The notes under the pieces were generated by a model. That model saw only the letters and a list, made by a program, of their open reading frames with translations. It did no database searches and was not told where the DNA came from. A DNA stretch of 60,036 nucleotides. It comes from Paludibacteraceae bacterium. Its GTDB lineage: Bacteria > Bacteroidota > Bacteroidia > Bacteroidales > Paludibacteraceae. Position numbers and translations under genes: made by a program. Of the stretch, positions 34,279 to 44,682 are shown piece by piece; position 1 is the stretch's first letter; each line of letters starts with the position of its first letter. The DNA lies in NCBI GenBank assembly GCA_017553575.1, contig JAFZKQ010000003.1, forward strand, positions 1 to 60,036. Reading direction: 5' to 3'.

Positions 34279-34393
34279 CGGAATCCTTGTCTTTGTTGGA
34301 CTTCAAGGCGGATAATATGCGTTGTTGGAAGGCAATTGTGTGATTTTTTTGTAAAATCTTGGCGGAAAAGATGGTTTTTAGAAAAAGAATATC

Positions 34394-34401
34394 TACTTTT
34401 G
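34394..34401 (+). promoter_or_regulatory. Likely -7 box of rpsU
   Basis: TACTTTTG matches TAnnTTTG and lies 43 nt before the rpsU start. The -33 box is not clear. Confidence 0.5.
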
Positions 34402-34444
34402 CGACGCAAAATAATATGCAAATATTTATAAACAAAAATATATT

Positions 34445-34636
34445 ATGATTATTGTTCAAATTAAAGAAGGCGAAAACATCGAGAAGGCCTTGAAGAAGTT
34501 CAAGAGAAAGTTTGAAAAAACTGGCGTTATCAAGGAATTGAGAAACAGACAACAATTTGAAAAACCGTCAGTTACTAAGCGTCAACAAAAGATTCACGCA
34601 ATCTACGTGCAACAATTGCAACGCGCAGAAGAATAA
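34445..34636 (+). CDS. rpsU: 30S ribosomal protein bS21
   Basis: 63 residues, MIIVQIKEGENIEKALKKFK then basic helices, the standard bS21. In Bacteroidota this protein is linked to the sequestering of the anti-Shine-Dalgarno end of 16S rRNA, which fits the weak Shine-Dalgarno use in this window. A short AT-rich hairpin (34638-34655) follows the stop. Confidence 0.96.
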   Translation: MIIVQIKEGENIEKALKKFKRKFEKTGVIKELRNRQQFEKPSVTKRQQKIHAIYVQQLQRAEE

Positions 34637-34712
34637 AAAAAACTTGAAAGTTTTTGCAAGGTAAAGAAATTTTGCTTACTTTGGTATCAAATACTTTATA
34701 GGCGAAGTTTCT

Positions 34713-35606
34713 ATGTTGATATCGAAGTTTCTTCAATATATAAAGTATGAGAAGGGTTACTCTTCTCATACTTTTATATCTTATAAGACCGATTTAAATC
34801 AGTTTAGGGATTTTGTTGAAAGCCGGTCGATGGAGTTCGATCCGGCGAAGGTGGATTCGACTTTGGTGAGGGAATGGGAAGTTTCTCTGATGGAGGCAGG
34901 CGAGAAAGCCACGTCGGTGGGACGGAAGATGACAGCACTCAAGTCGTTTTTCAAGTATTTGAAGCAGCATGGCTTTGTAACGCACAACCCGATGCGTGGG
35001 GTGGTTTCCCCGAAGAAGGAGAAGGTTCTACCGATGTTCTTAAGAGAGTCGGAGATGAACGAGCTCCTTTCGGAAGAAGGAATCCACGAGGTGTTTGGTG
35101 ATGATTTTGAGGGAGTGCGTGATAGACTGATCATCGAGATGTTTTATACGCTCGGCATCCGTTTGTCGGAGTTGATAGGTATAAAGGATGGCGATGTGGA
35201 TGCTGCGGGGATGACAATACTGATAACGGGAAAGAGGAACAAGCAAAGGCTAATACCATTTGGAAAAAGATTAGGGGAGTCTATTGCCTCCTATGGAAAA
35301 CTCAGGGATCAGACGATTCCCGGCCACTGCGACCGCTTGTTTGTGCGCGGGAGCGGGGAGCCTTTATATCCGATGTTGGTTTACCGGGTTGTCACAAAAT
35401 ACATCACCTTAGTAAGTTCGTTGACCAAAAGAAGTCCGCATGTGTTGCGACATACTTTCGCCACAGCCATGCTGAACAATGGAGCGGAGTTGAGTGCCGT
35501 GAAGGAGCTGTTGGGGCATGCAAGTCTGGCGGCGACGGAGGTCTATACACATACGACATTTGAGCAATTACAAAAGATTTATAAACAAGCCCATCCAAGG
35601 GCGTAA
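34713..35606 (+). CDS. Tyrosine recombinase, XerC/XerD-like
   Basis: 297 residues, normal for Xer recombinases. An N-terminal SAM-like core-binding domain (FLQYIKYEKGYSSHTFISYKTDL) precedes the catalytic domain. The conserved Arg is in YTLGIRLSELIG (about 149), HVLRHTFATAML gives His and Arg, LLGHASLAATEVYTH gives the His and the nucleophile Tyr. Its place between rpsU and the hibernation factor gene, away from any attachment sites, argues for the housekeeping chromosome-dimer-resolution enzyme rather than an integrase. Confidence 0.88.
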   Translation: MLISKFLQYIKYEKGYSSHTFISYKTDLNQFRDFVESRSMEFDPAKVDSTLVREWEVSLMEAGEKATSVGRKMTALKSFFKYLKQHGFVTHNPMRGVVSPKKEKVLPMFLRESEMNELLSEEGIHEVFGDDFEGVRDRLIIEMFYTLGIRLSELIGIKDGDVDAAGMTILITGKRNKQRLIPFGKRLGESIASYGKLRDQTIPGHCDRLFVRGSGEPLYPMLVYRVVTKYITLVSSLTKRSPHVLRHTFATAMLNNGAELSAVKELLGHASLAATEVYTHTTFEQLQKIYKQAHPRA

Positions 35607-35623
35607 AAGTGGAGGATAAGATT

Positions 35624-35920
35624 ATGAACGTAACGATTAAAGCGATTCACTTTGATGCAAAAGTGGAGTTGGAGGAATTTATTCAGAAGAAAGTGGCAAA
35701 GTTGGAGCAGTATTCAGATGAAATCACAACCGTTGACGTGTCGTTGAAGATTGTTAAGCCAGAGGCGGCTGACAACAAGGAAGTGCTGTTGAAAGTGCTT
35801 GTCCCTAACAACGAGTTGGTGGTAACCAAGGTTGCCGGAAAGTTCGAAGAGGCGTTTGACAACGCATTGGATGCGATGATACGCTTATTGGTTAAGAACA
35901 AAGAAAAATCAAGAAATTAA
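35624..35920 (+). CDS. hpf: Ribosome hibernation-promoting factor / RaiA family
   Basis: 98 residues from the ATG at 35624, preceded by a ggagg 9 bp upstream; a GTG at 35609 is in frame but overlaps that site. MNVTIKAIHFDAKVELEEFIQKKVAKLEQYSDEI and the FEEAFDNALDAMIRLLVKNKEK end match the short HPF type, which binds the 30S subunit and helps form inactive ribosomes in slow growth. Lacks the long C-terminal dimerisation domain. Confidence 0.93.
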   Translation: MNVTIKAIHFDAKVELEEFIQKKVAKLEQYSDEITTVDVSLKIVKPEAADNKEVLLKVLVPNNELVVTKVAGKFEEAFDNALDAMIRLLVKNKEKSRN

Positions 35921-35940
35921 TAAAAATCCTTTGCAAAAGC

Positions 35941-35971
35941 TTTGCAGGATAGAAATAAATGTCTACATTTG
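35941..35971 (+). promoter_or_regulatory. Promoter of the tRNA-tuf cluster
   Basis: -33 TTTG (35941-35944) and -7 TACATTTG (35964-35971) with exactly 19 nt between, a textbook Bacteroidota promoter. A hairpin beyond hpf (atcctttgcaaa / tttgcaggat) overlaps the -33 box. Confidence 0.8.
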
Positions 35972-36019
35972 CAAACCATTTCGGAGGGCATCTCTGAAAT
36001 GGTTCGCATGTAGGCGAAT

Positions 36020-36093
36020 GCCTCTTTAGCTCAGTTGGCCAGAGCACGTGATTTGTAATCTCGGGGTCGTTGGTTCGAATCCGACAAGAGGCT
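36020..36093 (+). tRNA. tRNA-Thr (anticodon TGT)
   Basis: 74 nt; acceptor GCCTCTT / AAGAGGC, anticodon loop TTTGTAA, T arm TTGGTTCGAATCCGA. First of four tRNAs before tuf. Confidence 0.96.
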
Positions 36094-36131
36094 CGAAGCT
36101 GTTCTTTGAAATGATAAACGGTCGTGATTTT

Positions 36132-36213
36132 GGGTGTGTCGCCTAGCGGCAATGGCAAGAGACTGTAAATCTCTCGACTTCGGTCTTCGGTGGTTCGAGT
36201 CCACCCGCGCCCA
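36132..36213 (+). tRNA. tRNA-Tyr (anticodon GTA)
   Basis: 82 nt with the long variable arm of class II tRNAs; acceptor GGGTGTG / CGCGCCC (two G-U pairs), anticodon loop CTGTAAA. Confidence 0.96.
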
Positions 36214-36225
36214 CGAACAATTAAT

Positions 36226-36298
36226 GCGGAAGTAGCTCAGTTGATAGAGCATTAGCCTTCCAAGCTGAGGGTCGCGGGTTTGAGCCCCGTCTTCCGCT
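36226..36298 (+). tRNA. tRNA-Gly (anticodon TCC)
   Basis: 73 nt; acceptor GCGGAAG / CTTCCGC, anticodon loop CTTCCAA. Confidence 0.96.
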
Positions 36299-36307
36299 CT
36301 TGTTTAT

Positions 36308-36379
<72 letters not shown>

Positions 36380-36425
36380 CGATTCGATTAGAATAATACA
36401 TTAATCAATTAAAATAATTTTAGTT

Positions 36426-37613
36426 ATGGCTAAAGAACAATTCGACCGTTCCAAACCGCACGTAAATATCGGTACAATTGGTCACGTTGACCATGGTAAG
36501 ACTACGTTGACTGCAGCAATCACTACTGTATTGTCAAAGAAGGGTCTTTCTGAGTTGCGTTCATTCGATTCAATCGACAATGCTCCAGAGGAGAAAGAGC
36601 GTGGTATCACAATCAACACTTCACACGTTGAGTACCAAACAGCAAATCGTCACTATGCTCACGTTGACTGTCCAGGACACGCCGACTATGTAAAGAACAT
36701 GGTAACTGGTGCTGCTCAGATGGATGGTGCTATCATCGTAGTTGCTGCTACTGATGGTCCTATGCCTCAAACTCGTGAGCACATCCTTTTGGCTCGTCAG
36801 GTAAACGTACCTCGTTTGGTTGTATTCATGAACAAGTGCGATATGGTTGATGACGCTGAGATGTTGGATTTGGTTGAGATGGAGATGCGTGAGTTGCTTT
36901 CATTCTATGACATTGATGGTGACAACACTCCTATCATCCGTGGATCTGCACTTGGTGCATTGAACGGCGAACCACAATGGGAAGATAAAGTTATGGAGTT
37001 GATGGACGCTGTTGACAATTGGATCCAATTGCCACAACGTGACGTTGATAAGCCATTCTTGATGCCAGTTGAGGACGTCTTCTCAATCACTGGTCGTGGT
37101 ACTGTTGCTACGGGTCGTGTTGAGACAGGTATCATCAAGGTAGGTGAGGAAGTTGAAATCATCGGTTTGGGTGCTGAGAAGTTGAAGTCAACCGTAACTG
37201 GTGTTGAGATGTTCCGTAAGTTGTTGGATCAAGGTGAGGCTGGTGATAACGTAGGTTTGTTGCTCCGTGGTATCGACAAGAACCAAATCAAGCGTGGTAT
37301 GGTATTGTGTAAGCCAGGTTCAGTAACTCCTCACTCTAACTTCAAGGCTTCTGTCTATATCTTGAAGAAGGAAGAGGGTGGTCGTCACACTCCATTCCAC
37401 AACAAGTACCGTCCTCAATTCTACATCCGTACTTTGGATGTTACTGGTGAGATCACTTTGCCAGAAGGAACTGAGATGGTAATGCCAGGTGATAACTTGG
37501 AGATCACTGTTCAATTGATCACTCCAGTAGCTTGTAACGAAGGTCTTCGTTTCGCTATCCGTGAGGGTGGTAGAACAGTTGGTTCTGGTCAAATCACTAA
37601 GATTCTTGACTAA
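36426..37613 (+). CDS. tuf: Translation elongation factor Tu
   Basis: 395 residues. EF-Tu brings aminoacyl-tRNA to the ribosome. GTPase motifs [10 protein letters not shown], the switch region [32 protein letters not shown] and GSALGALNG are intact, and the C-terminal barrels end [10 protein letters not shown]. It uses a narrow codon set (ggt, cgt, ttg), as expected for a very highly expressed gene. It is flanked by tRNAs on both sides. Confidence 0.98.
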   Translation: MAKEQFDRSKPHVNIGTIGHVDHGKTTLTAAITTVLSKKGLSELRSFDSIDNAPEEKERGITINTSHVEYQTANRHYAHVDCPGHADYVKNMVTGAAQMDGAIIVVAATDGPMPQTREHILLARQVNVPRLVVFMNKCDMVDDAEMLDLVEMEMRELLSFYDIDGDNTPIIRGSALGALNGEPQWEDKVMELMDAVDNWIQLPQRDVDKPFLMPVEDVFSITGRGTVATGRVETGIIKVGEEVEIIGLGAEKLKSTVTGVEMFRKLLDQGEAGDNVGLLLRGIDKNQIKRGMVLCKPGSVTPHSNFKASVYILKKEEGGRHTPFHNKYRPQFYIRTLDVTGEITLPEGTEMVMPGDNLEITVQLITPVACNEGLRFAIREGGRTVGSGQITKILD

Positions 37614-37635
37614 TCATCAATTATCAGATAATTTT

Positions 37636-37665
37636 AGCTCCTCGCTTTTGGCGGGGAGCTATTTT
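37636..37665 (+). terminator. Terminator after tuf
   Basis: A 10-bp stem, agctcctcgc with gcggggagct (one G-T pair) and loop ttttg, then atttt. It lies just before tRNA-Trp, so some transcripts must read through or start elsewhere. Confidence 0.75.
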
Positions 37666-37738
37666 ACGGGAGTAGCTCAGTTGGTAGAGCACTGGTCTCC
37701 AAAACCAGGTGTCGGGAGTTCGAGCCTCTCCTTCCGTG
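37666..37738 (+). tRNA. tRNA-Trp (anticodon CCA)
   Basis: 73 nt; acceptor ACGGGAG / CTTCCGT with one G-U pair, anticodon loop TCTCCAAAA, T arm GGGAGTTCGAGCCTCTC. It lies between tuf and secE, the common bacterial order. Confidence 0.96.
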
Positions 37739-37754
37739 CTAATTCGTTTGAAAA

Positions 37755-37961
37755 ATGAAAAATATAGTTGTAAAAGCCAAGGATTATTTGGTTTCATCAT
37801 TCGATGAGCTTATAAATAATGTAACATGGCCGAACCGTAGTGAGCTTACTAGTAGTGCGGTAGTTGTTCTTATCGCTTCCCTTCTGCTTGCATTGGTAGT
37901 ATTCTTTATGGATTACACTCTTGAGCACTTTGTTAAGTTCGTTTACAAGTTGTTATACTAA
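37755..37961 (+). CDS. secE: Preprotein translocase subunit SecE
   Basis: 68 residues with one membrane helix (about 33-55, SAVVVLIASLLLALVVFFMDY) preceded by the conserved amphipathic segment SSFDELINNVTWPNRSEL. It stabilises SecY in the Sec channel. It starts 16 bp after tRNA-Trp and ends 9-12 bp before nusG. Confidence 0.95.
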   Translation: MKNIVVKAKDYLVSSFDELINNVTWPNRSELTSSAVVVLIASLLLALVVFFMDYTLEHFVKFVYKLLY

Positions 37962-37973
37962 AAAGGAGGGATG

Positions 37974-38525
37974 ATGTCTGATTCTGGAAAGAAATGGTAT
38001 GTTCTTCGTGCCATTAGTGGAAAGGAGAGTAAGGTTCAGGAATATCTTGAGGCAGAAATCAAGAATACTGACCTTGGTCGTTATGTTTTTCAGGTATTAA
38101 TTCCTACTGAAAAGGTATATTCAATCAGAAACGGAAAGAAAATTTCAAAGGAACGTAGCTATTTGCCTGGCTATGTCTTAGTTGAGGCCGACTTGGTCGG
38201 AGAGGTTTCCCATCGACTTTCTAATACCCCTAATGTGATTGGTTTCTTGGGCGATGGCTCTAAGAAGAATGAGCCTGTACCTTTGCGTCAGGCTGAGGTC
38301 AATCGTATATTGGGTAAGGTGGATGAGTTGGAGACTTCAGAGGAGGAGATCAACATCCCTTACTTCGTAGGAGAGAATGTCAAGGTCACCTTCGGTCCGT
38401 TCAGTGGTTTCAGCGGTACGATTGAAGAGGTGAATAGTGAGCGCAAGAAGTTGATAGTAATGGTCAAGATATTCGGAAGGAAGACTCCTCTCGAATTGGG
38501 CTTTATGCAAGTTGAAAAGGAATAG
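37974..38525 (+). CDS. nusG: Transcription antitermination/termination factor NusG
   Basis: 183 residues if translated from the second of two adjacent ATGs (37971 or 37974); aaaaggaggg ends at 37970, giving the second ATG the better spacing. The NGN domain (WYVLRAISGKESKVQEYLE, RSYLPGYVLVEA) and the KOW domain (GENVKVTFGPFSGFSGTIEEVN) are present. It binds RNA polymerase and influences pausing and coupling to translation. Confidence 0.96.
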   Translation: MSDSGKKWYVLRAISGKESKVQEYLEAEIKNTDLGRYVFQVLIPTEKVYSIRNGKKISKERSYLPGYVLVEADLVGEVSHRLSNTPNVIGFLGDGSKKNEPVPLRQAEVNRILGKVDELETSEEEINIPYFVGENVKVTFGPFSGFSGTIEEVNSERKKLIVMVKIFGRKTPLELGFMQVEKE

Positions 38526-38581
38526 TTGGAGTTGGTCTTCGGCTATTTCCTGTGTTTATAATTTAATTAATATCAAACAAA

Positions 38582-39025
38582 ATGGCAAAAGAAGTTGCTG
38601 GATTTATCAAATTGCAGATAAAGGGAGGCGCTGCCAATCCATCACCTCCGGTAGGTCCTGCGTTGGGTTCCAAGGGTATCAATATCATGGAGTTCTGTAA
38701 GCAGTTCAACGCGAGGACTCAAGATAAGGGTGGTAAGGTATTGCCTGTCGTTATCACGTATTATACTGATAAGTCTTTTGATTTTGTAGTAAAAACTCCT
38801 CCAGTTGCAGTTCAATTGTTGGAAGCGACAAAGCAAAAATCAGGTTCAGCTGAGCCTAACCGTAAGAAGGTGGCTGAGATTACCTGGGATCAAGTTAAGG
38901 CGATTGCTCAAGACAAGATGCCAGATTTGAACTGTTTTACTTTGGATTCGGCAATGACGATGGTAGCTGGTACTGCAAGAAGTATGGGTATTGCTGTTAA
39001 GGGAGAGTTTCCTGGTAATAAATGA
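38582..39025 (+). CDS. rplK: 50S ribosomal protein uL11
   Basis: 147 residues: [24 protein letters not shown] (Pro-rich N-terminal switch), then the rRNA-binding domain ending [15 protein letters not shown]. It forms the GTPase-associated region with L10/L12. The rplA start lies about 18 bp downstream. Confidence 0.98.
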   Translation: MAKEVAGFIKLQIKGGAANPSPPVGPALGSKGINIMEFCKQFNARTQDKGGKVLPVVITYYTDKSFDFVVKTPPVAVQLLEATKQKSGSAEPNRKKVAEITWDQVKAIAQDKMPDLNCFTLDSAMTMVAGTARSMGIAVKGEFPGNK

Positions 39026-39042
39026 TTAACACTTCAATTGAA

Positions 39043-39741
39043 ATGAGTAAACTTACAAAAAATCAAAAGTTAGCTGCAGAGAAGATTGAAGCAGGGAAAT
39101 CTTACTCTCTTAAGGAGGCTTCGGCTTTGGTAAAAGAGATTTCGACTACCAAGTTCGACGCTTCTGTGGATATTGATGTTCGTTTGGGCGTTGATCCAAG
39201 AAAAGCAAACCAAATGGTGAGAGGCGTTGTCTCTCTTCCTAATGGAACTGGTAAGGAAGTTCGTGTCCTCGTATTGTGTACTTCTGATTTGGAGGCTGAG
39301 GCTAAGGCAGCGGGTGCTGACTACGTAGGTCTTGACGAGTATATCGATAAGATCAAGGGTGGTTGGACAGACGTTGACGTGATCATCACGATGCCTTCTA
39401 TCATGGGTAAGATCGGTGCTTTGGGTCGTGTATTGGGTCCTCGTGGCTTGATGCCAAATCCTAAGAGTGGTACGGTTACCAATGAGATTGGCAAGGCTGT
39501 CAAGGAAGTAAAGCAAGGTAAGATTGATTTCAAGGTTGACAAGTTCGGTATCGTCCATACTTCTATCGGTAAGGTGTCATTCACTCCTGACCAGATTTAT
39601 GGAAACGCGAAGGAATTCATAAACACTTTGATCAAGTTGAAACCATCTTCTTCTAAGGGTGTATATGTAAAGAGTATTTATCTTTCTAGCACAATGAGTA
39701 AGGGTATCAAGATCGACCCTAAATCAGTTGATGAAATTTAA
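39043..39741 (+). CDS. rplA: 50S ribosomal protein uL1
   Basis: 232 residues from the ATG at 39043 ([15 protein letters not shown]), the normal length; the ATG at 39022 overlaps the rplK stop and would add seven residues. Contains [20 protein letters not shown] and [13 protein letters not shown]. It forms the L1 stalk and in other bacteria represses its own mRNA. Confidence 0.97.
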   Translation: MSKLTKNQKLAAEKIEAGKSYSLKEASALVKEISTTKFDASVDIDVRLGVDPRKANQMVRGVVSLPNGTGKEVRVLVLCTSDLEAEAKAAGADYVGLDEYIDKIKGGWTDVDVIITMPSIMGKIGALGRVLGPRGLMPNPKSGTVTNEIGKAVKEVKQGKIDFKVDKFGIVHTSIGKVSFTPDQIYGNAKEFINTLIKLKPSSSKGVYVKSIYLSSTMSKGIKIDPKSVDEI

Positions 39742-39753
39742 TAATTTGGAATT

Positions 39754-40269
39754 ATGAAGAAGGAAGATAAAAGCGCTATCATAGAGCAATTGACCGGATT
39801 GCTTAACGAGTATAATCACTTCTATGTTGCTGACGCATCTGGTTTGAATGCTGAGGAGACTAGCAATTTGAGAAGGGCTTGTTTCGGACAAGATATTAAA
39901 TTGGTCGTTGCTAAGAATACATTGCTTAAGAAGGCTTTGGAGTCAAAGGGTGATTTCTCACCTATATTCAACGCATTGGAAGGTCCAACAGCTATCTTGT
40001 TGTCTAATGTAGGTAATGCTCCTGCAAAGCTCATCAAGGATTTCAGTGGCAAGAACAAGGCTGGTAAGCCAGTTTTGAAGGCTGCTTATGTTGAGGAGAG
40101 CTTTTACGGTGCAGACCAATTGGATGCTTTGGTGGCTATCAAGAGCAAGAACGAACTCATTGCGGATGTTATTGCTTTGTTGCAATCTCCTGCAAAGAAT
40201 GTACTCTCAGCTCTTCAATCAAGTGGATCTACAATCCATGGTGTTTTGAAGACACTTTCAGAAAGATAA
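39754..40269 (+). CDS. rplJ: 50S ribosomal protein uL10
   Basis: 171 residues: KKEDKSAIIEQLTGLLNEYNHFYVADASGLNAEETSNLRR, then LLKKALES and a C-terminal helix that carries L7/L12 dimers. Starts 12 bp after rplA and precedes rplL by 45 bp. Confidence 0.97.
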   Translation: MKKEDKSAIIEQLTGLLNEYNHFYVADASGLNAEETSNLRRACFGQDIKLVVAKNTLLKKALESKGDFSPIFNALEGPTAILLSNVGNAPAKLIKDFSGKNKAGKPVLKAAYVEESFYGADQLDALVAIKSKNELIADVIALLQSPAKNVLSALQSSGSTIHGVLKTLSER

Positions 40270-40314
40270 AATTACAAACAAAACAAGATTACAAACATTT
40301 AAAAATTAAATACA

Positions 40315-40689
40315 ATGGCAGATTTGAAAGCTTTTGCAGAACAACTAGTTAACTTGACAGTAAAAGAGGTTAATGAACTTGCTAATATTTTGAAGGAAGA
40401 GTATGGTATTGAGCCAGCTGCTGCAGCTGTTGCAGTTGCTGCTGGTCCTGCTGCTGGCGGTGCTGCAGCTGAGGAGAAGTCTTCTTTCGACGTAGTTTTG
40501 AAGTCAGCTGGTGCTAACAAGCTCGCTATCGTTAAGTTGGTTAAGGAGTTGACTGGTCTTGGCTTGAAGGAAGCTAAGGATTTGGTTGACGGTGCTCCTA
40601 GCGCAATCAAGGAAGGTGTTGCTAAGGCAGACGCTGAAGGTCTTAAGAAGCAACTTGAAGAGGCAGGCGCTGAGGTTGAACTTAAATAA
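40315..40689 (+). CDS. rplL: 50S ribosomal protein bL7/L12
   Basis: 124 residues: an N-terminal dimerisation helix ([22 protein letters not shown]), an Ala/Gly hinge ([19 protein letters not shown]), and the C-terminal factor-binding domain ([38 protein letters not shown]). Confidence 0.98.
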   Translation: MADLKAFAEQLVNLTVKEVNELANILKEEYGIEPAAAAVAVAAGPAAGGAAAEEKSSFDVVLKSAGANKLAIVKLVKELTGLGLKEAKDLVDGAPSAIKEGVAKADAEGLKKQLEEAGAEVELK

Positions 40690-40715
40690 CATACCTCCTG
40701 AATTTCAGGAACTTT

Positions 40716-40751
40716 GGTTTAGAGCCTTATTGTAAGGCTCTAAACCTTTTT
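40716..40751 (+). terminator. Perfect 14-bp terminator between rplL and rpoB
   Basis: ggtttagagcctta (40716-40729) pairs fully with taaggctctaaacc (40733-40746) around a ttg loop, followed by five T. A small hairpin tcctgaatttcagga precedes it. As in other bacteria it probably sets a lower rpoBC level by partial termination. Confidence 0.9.
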
Positions 40752-40792
40752 ATGTCTGTATTCATTTTCAAGTTCAATTAATTTCTTCTATA

Positions 40793-43700
40793 ATGTCGTT
40801 ACAAACTGAAAAACAAAGAGTTAGTTTTGCGTCTGTAAAGAATCAAAGGGAATATCCTGATTTTCTTGAAGTGCAATTGAAGTCGTTTAGAGACTTTTTC
40901 CAACTCGATACGCCCCCTGAGAATAGAAAGAATGAGGGTATGTTCAAGGTGTTCGCGGAGAATTTCCCTATAGCCGACACCCGCAATAATTTCGTACTCG
41001 AGTTCTTGGATTACTATATTGATCCGTCTAGATATTCCATCGATGAGTGTATCGAAAGAGGCTTGACCTATTGTGTGCCTTTGAAGGCAAAACTTAAATT
41101 GTATTGTACGGATCCTGAGCATGAGGATTTCGAGACAAAAATTCAGGATGTATATTTGGGCCCTATCCCATATATGACTGATAAGGGAACTTTCGTGATA
41201 AATGGTGCGGAGCGCGTCGTCGTTTCTCAGTTGCATAGGTCACCTGGTGTCTTCTTCGGACAGAGTGTCCATGCGAATGGAACGAAATTGTACTCTGCTC
41301 GTATTATTCCTTTCAAGGGCTCTTGGATTGAATTTGCTACAGATATCAATAATGTGATGTACGCATATATTGACCGTAAGAAAAAACTTCCTGTAACTAC
41401 ACTTTTGCGTGCGATCGGATACGAGAGCGATAGGGATATCTTGGATATCTTTAATTTGGCTGAGGAGGTGAAGGTTTCTAAGGCCGCTTTGAAGAAGGTG
41501 GTCGGCCGTAAGCTTGCCGCTCGTATCTTGAAAACATGGGTTGAGGATTTCGTCGACGAGGATACGGGTGAGGTTGTTTCTATCGAAAGAAATGAAATCA
41601 TCATCGACCGTGAGACTGTGATTGAGAACTCTCACATCGACCAAATTCTTGAGGCTGGCGTTCAGACTATATTATTGCATAGGGAAGATGTCACTCTTTC
41701 TGATTATGCTATCATATATAACACTTTGCAGAAGGACCCAAGTAACTCGGAGAAAGAGGCGGTTTACTACATCTATCGCCAACTTCGTAATGCTGAGCCT
41801 GCTGACGAGGCCGCTGCAAGGGAAATCATTTCAGGTTTGTTCTTCTCTGAGAAGAGATACGATTTGGGTGATGTAGGTCGCTACCGTATCAACAAGAAGT
41901 TGAACCTTACTACCGACATGGATGTGAAGGTTTTGACGAAGGAGGACATTATTGAAATCATTAAATATTTGATCGAGTTGATCAACTCTAAGGCCGATGT
42001 CGATGATATCGACCACTTGAGCAACCGTCGTGTTCGTACGGTGGGTGAGCAACTCTACAACCAATTTGGTGTCGGACTCGCTCGTATGGCTCGTACTATT
42101 AGGGAGCGTATGAACGTCCGTGACAACGAGGTCTTCTCTCCAATCGAATTGATTAACGCAAAGGCGATCTCTTCTGTTATCAATTCTTTCTTCGGAACGA
42201 ATGCCTTGTCTCAATTCATGGATCAGACGAACCCTCTTGCTGAGATCACTCACAAGCGTCGTTTGTCTGCATTGGGTCCTGGTGGTTTGTCTCGTGAGCG
42301 TGCCGGATTTGAGGTGCGTGACGTACACTATACTCACTATGGCCGTCTTTGCCCTATTGAGACTCCGGAAGGTCCGAACATCGGTTTGATCTCTTCTCTT
42401 TGTGTTCACGCTAAGATTAATGACCTCGGATTTATCGAGACTCCTTATCGTAAGATTGTTGACGGTAAGGCCGATATGTCTGAAGAGGGTATTATCTATA
42501 TGACGGCTGAAGAGGAGGAAGGAAAGGTTATCGCTCAGGGTAATGCCCTTTTGGATAACGATGGTAACTTCTTGTCTGACAAGGTTAAGGCAAGAAAGCA
42601 GGGTGACTTCCCTGTCGTTACTCCTCAAGAGTTGGATTTGATGGATATCGCTCCTAACCAGATCGCTTCCATCGCCGCTTCTTTGATTCCTTTCTTGGAA
42701 CATGATGATGCTAACCGTGCTTTGATGGGATCAAACATGATGCGTCAGGCTGTTCCTTTGTTGAGAAACGAATCTCCTATCGTCGGTACGGGTATCGAGC
42801 GTCAGTTGGCTCGTGACTCCAGAACTCAGATCACTGCTGAGGGTGACGGTGAAGTCGTATTCGTGGATGCTACGGTAATCAAGATCCGTTACGACAGAAC
42901 AGAAGATGAGGAGTTCGTAAGCTTTGATTCTGCTATAAAAGAATATAAGATTCCGAAGTTTAGAAAGACTAACCAAAGTACGACAATCGACCTTCGTCCT
43001 ATTATTACGAGGGGTGAGCGCGTAACGAAGGGTCAAATCTTGACGGAGGGTTACTCTACTGACCAAGGTGAATTGGCTATCGGCCGTAACTTGCAGGTTG
43101 CCTTCATGCCTTGGAAGGGTTATAACTACGAGGATGCCATCGTGTTGAACGAAAAGGCGGTTAAGTATGACTTGTTCACTTCTGTTCATGTCGACGAATA
43201 CCAATTGGAGGTTCGTGAGACGAAGAGAGGTTTGGAGGAGTTGACTGCCGATATACCTAACGTCAGCGAGGATGCTACTCGTAATTTGGATGAGAACGGT
43301 GTTATCCGTATCGGTGCTTTGGTTGAGCCAGGTGATATCCTCATCGGTAAGATCACGCCTAAGGGTGAGTCTGATCCTTCTCCAGAAGAGAAGTTGTTGA
43401 GGGCTATCTTCGGTGATAAGGCTGGTGATGTGAAGGATGCTTCTTTGAAGGCAACTCCTTCTTTGAGGGGTGTCGTTATTGACAAGAAGATCTTCTCCAA
43501 AGCTATGAAGGACAGAAAGTCCAGAATGTCTGACAAGGCTATCCTCCCTAAGATCGACGAGGAGTTCGAAAAAGAGGTAGCTGAGTTGAAGAACGTCTTG
43601 GTTGAGAAGTTGTTGGTTCTTACGAACGGTAAGACTTCCCAAGGTGTGAAAGACTTCTTGGGTGTGGATGTGATTGCAAAGGGCAGCAAGTTCACTGCTA

Positions 43701-44605
43701 AGAACTTGAGCGAACTCGATTATGCTACAATCCAACTCAGCAAGTGGACTTCTGACGCTCATAAGAATGATATGATTCATGATTTGATCATGAATTATAT
43801 GAGAAAGTACAAGGAGCTTGATGCTGTTACAAAGAGAAAGAAATTTAACATTACGATAGGTGACGAGCTTCCTGCGGGTATCGTTCAAATGGTGAAGGTT
43901 TACATCGCTAAGAAACGTAAGATCCGCGTGGGAGATAAGATGGCAGGTCGTCACGGAAACAAGGGTATCGTATCAAAGATCGTTCGTCAAGAGGATATGC
44001 CGTTCTTGGAAGACGGAACGCCAGTCGATATCGTATTGAATCCGTTGGGTGTGCCTTCCCGTATGAACTTGGGTCAGATTTTCGAGACGGTTCTTGGTTG
44101 GGCCGGCTTGAAGTTGGGCGTTAAGTTCGCTACTCCAATCTTCGATGGTGCTACATTGGATGATTTGAACGAGTGGACGGACAAGGCAGGTGTGCCAAGA
44201 TATGGTAAGACGTATCTGTACGATGGTGGTACGGGTGAGCGTTTCGACCAACCTGCTACTGTCGGTGTGATCTACATGCTTAAGTTGGGTCACATGGTTG
44301 ACGATAAGATGCACGCTCGTTCTATCGGTCCTTACTCACTTATTACGCAACAGCCTCTTGGAGGTAAGGCACAGTTCGGTGGTCAACGTTTCGGAGAGAT
44401 GGAGGTTTGGGCATTGGAGGCATTCGGTGCATCCCACATCCTTCAAGAGATTTTGACTATCAAGTCTGATGATGTGATGGGTAGGGCACGCGCTTACGAG
44501 TCTATCGTTAAGGGCGATCCTATGCCACCTGCAGGTATCCCAGAGTCGTTGAACGTGTTGTTGCACGAGTTGAGAGGTTTGTGCTTGAGCGTTACGCTTG
44601 ACTAA
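40793..44605 (+). CDS. rpoB: RNA polymerase subunit beta
   Basis: 1270 residues. It forms half of the catalytic cleft. The rifampicin-pocket region reads [47 protein letters not shown] in order; the Asp, His and Ser positions most often changed in resistant strains are wild-type here. Later landmarks are [22 protein letters not shown] and the C-terminal HELRGL. Translation would begin at 40793 after the terminator hairpin. Confidence 0.98.
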   Translation: MSLQTEKQRVSFASVKNQREYPDFLEVQLKSFRDFFQLDTPPENRKNEGMFKVFAENFPIADTRNNFVLEFLDYYIDPSRYSIDECIERGLTYCVPLKAKLKLYCTDPEHEDFETKIQDVYLGPIPYMTDKGTFVINGAERVVVSQLHRSPGVFFGQSVHANGTKLYSARIIPFKGSWIEFATDINNVMYAYIDRKKKLPVTTLLRAIGYESDRDILDIFNLAEEVKVSKAALKKVVGRKLAARILKTWVEDFVDEDTGEVVSIERNEIIIDRETVIENSHIDQILEAGVQTILLHREDVTLSDYAIIYNTLQKDPSNSEKEAVYYIYRQLRNAEPADEAAAREIISGLFFSEKRYDLGDVGRYRINKKLNLTTDMDVKVLTKEDIIEIIKYLIELINSKADVDDIDHLSNRRVRTVGEQLYNQFGVGLARMARTIRERMNVRDNEVFSPIELINAKAISSVINSFFGTNALSQFMDQTNPLAEITHKRRLSALGPGGLSRERAGFEVRDVHYTHYGRLCPIETPEGPNIGLISSLCVHAKINDLGFIETPYRKIVDGKADMSEEGIIYMTAEEEEGKVIAQGNALLDNDGNFLSDKVKARKQGDFPVVTPQELDLMDIAPNQIASIAASLIPFLEHDDANRALMGSNMMRQAVPLLRNESPIVGTGIERQLARDSRTQITAEGDGEVVFVDATVIKIRYDRTEDEEFVSFDSAIKEYKIPKFRKTNQSTTIDLRPIITRGERVTKGQILTEGYSTDQGELAIGRNLQVAFMPWKGYNYEDAIVLNEKAVKYDLFTSVHVDEYQLEVRETKRGLEELTADIPNVSEDATRNLDENGVIRIGALVEPGDILIGKITPKGESDPSPEEKLLRAIFGDKAGDVKDASLKATPSLRGVVIDKKIFSKAMKDRKSRMSDKAILPKIDEEFEKEVAELKNVLVEKLLVLTNGKTSQGVKDFLGVDVIAKGSKFTAKNLSELDYATIQLSKWTSDAHKNDMIHDLIMNYMRKYKELDAVTKRKKFNITIGDELPAGIVQMVKVYIAKKRKIRVGDKMAGRHGNKGIVSKIVRQEDMPFLEDGTPVDIVLNPLGVPSRMNLGQIFETVLGWAGLKLGVKFATPIFDGATLDDLNEWTDKAGVPRYGKTYLYDGGTGERFDQPATVGVIYMLKLGHMVDDKMHARSIGPYSLITQQPLGGKAQFGGQRFGEMEVWALEAFGASHILQEILTIKSDDVMGRARAYESIVKGDPMPPAGIPESLNVLLHELRGLCLSVTLD

Positions 44606-44611
44606 AAATAG

Positions 44612-44639
44612 AGCATTCCCATCTTCGGGTGGGAGTGCT
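44612..44639 (+). other. cUUCGg hairpin between rpoB and rpoC
   Basis: A 12-bp stem, agcattcccatc with ggtgggagtgct (two G-T pairs), is capped by the very stable TTCG tetraloop closed by C-G. No T-run follows, so it is likely an RNA processing or stability element. Confidence 0.75.
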
Positions 44640-44682
44640 TCCAATGTTATAATTTGTTTATAACTCTTTTTAAAACAGAGAT

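Noticed and set aside
34713-35606. Phage or transposon integrase
   Set aside because: Neighbours are core translation genes with no attachment-site repeats or cargo; length and motifs fit housekeeping Xer.
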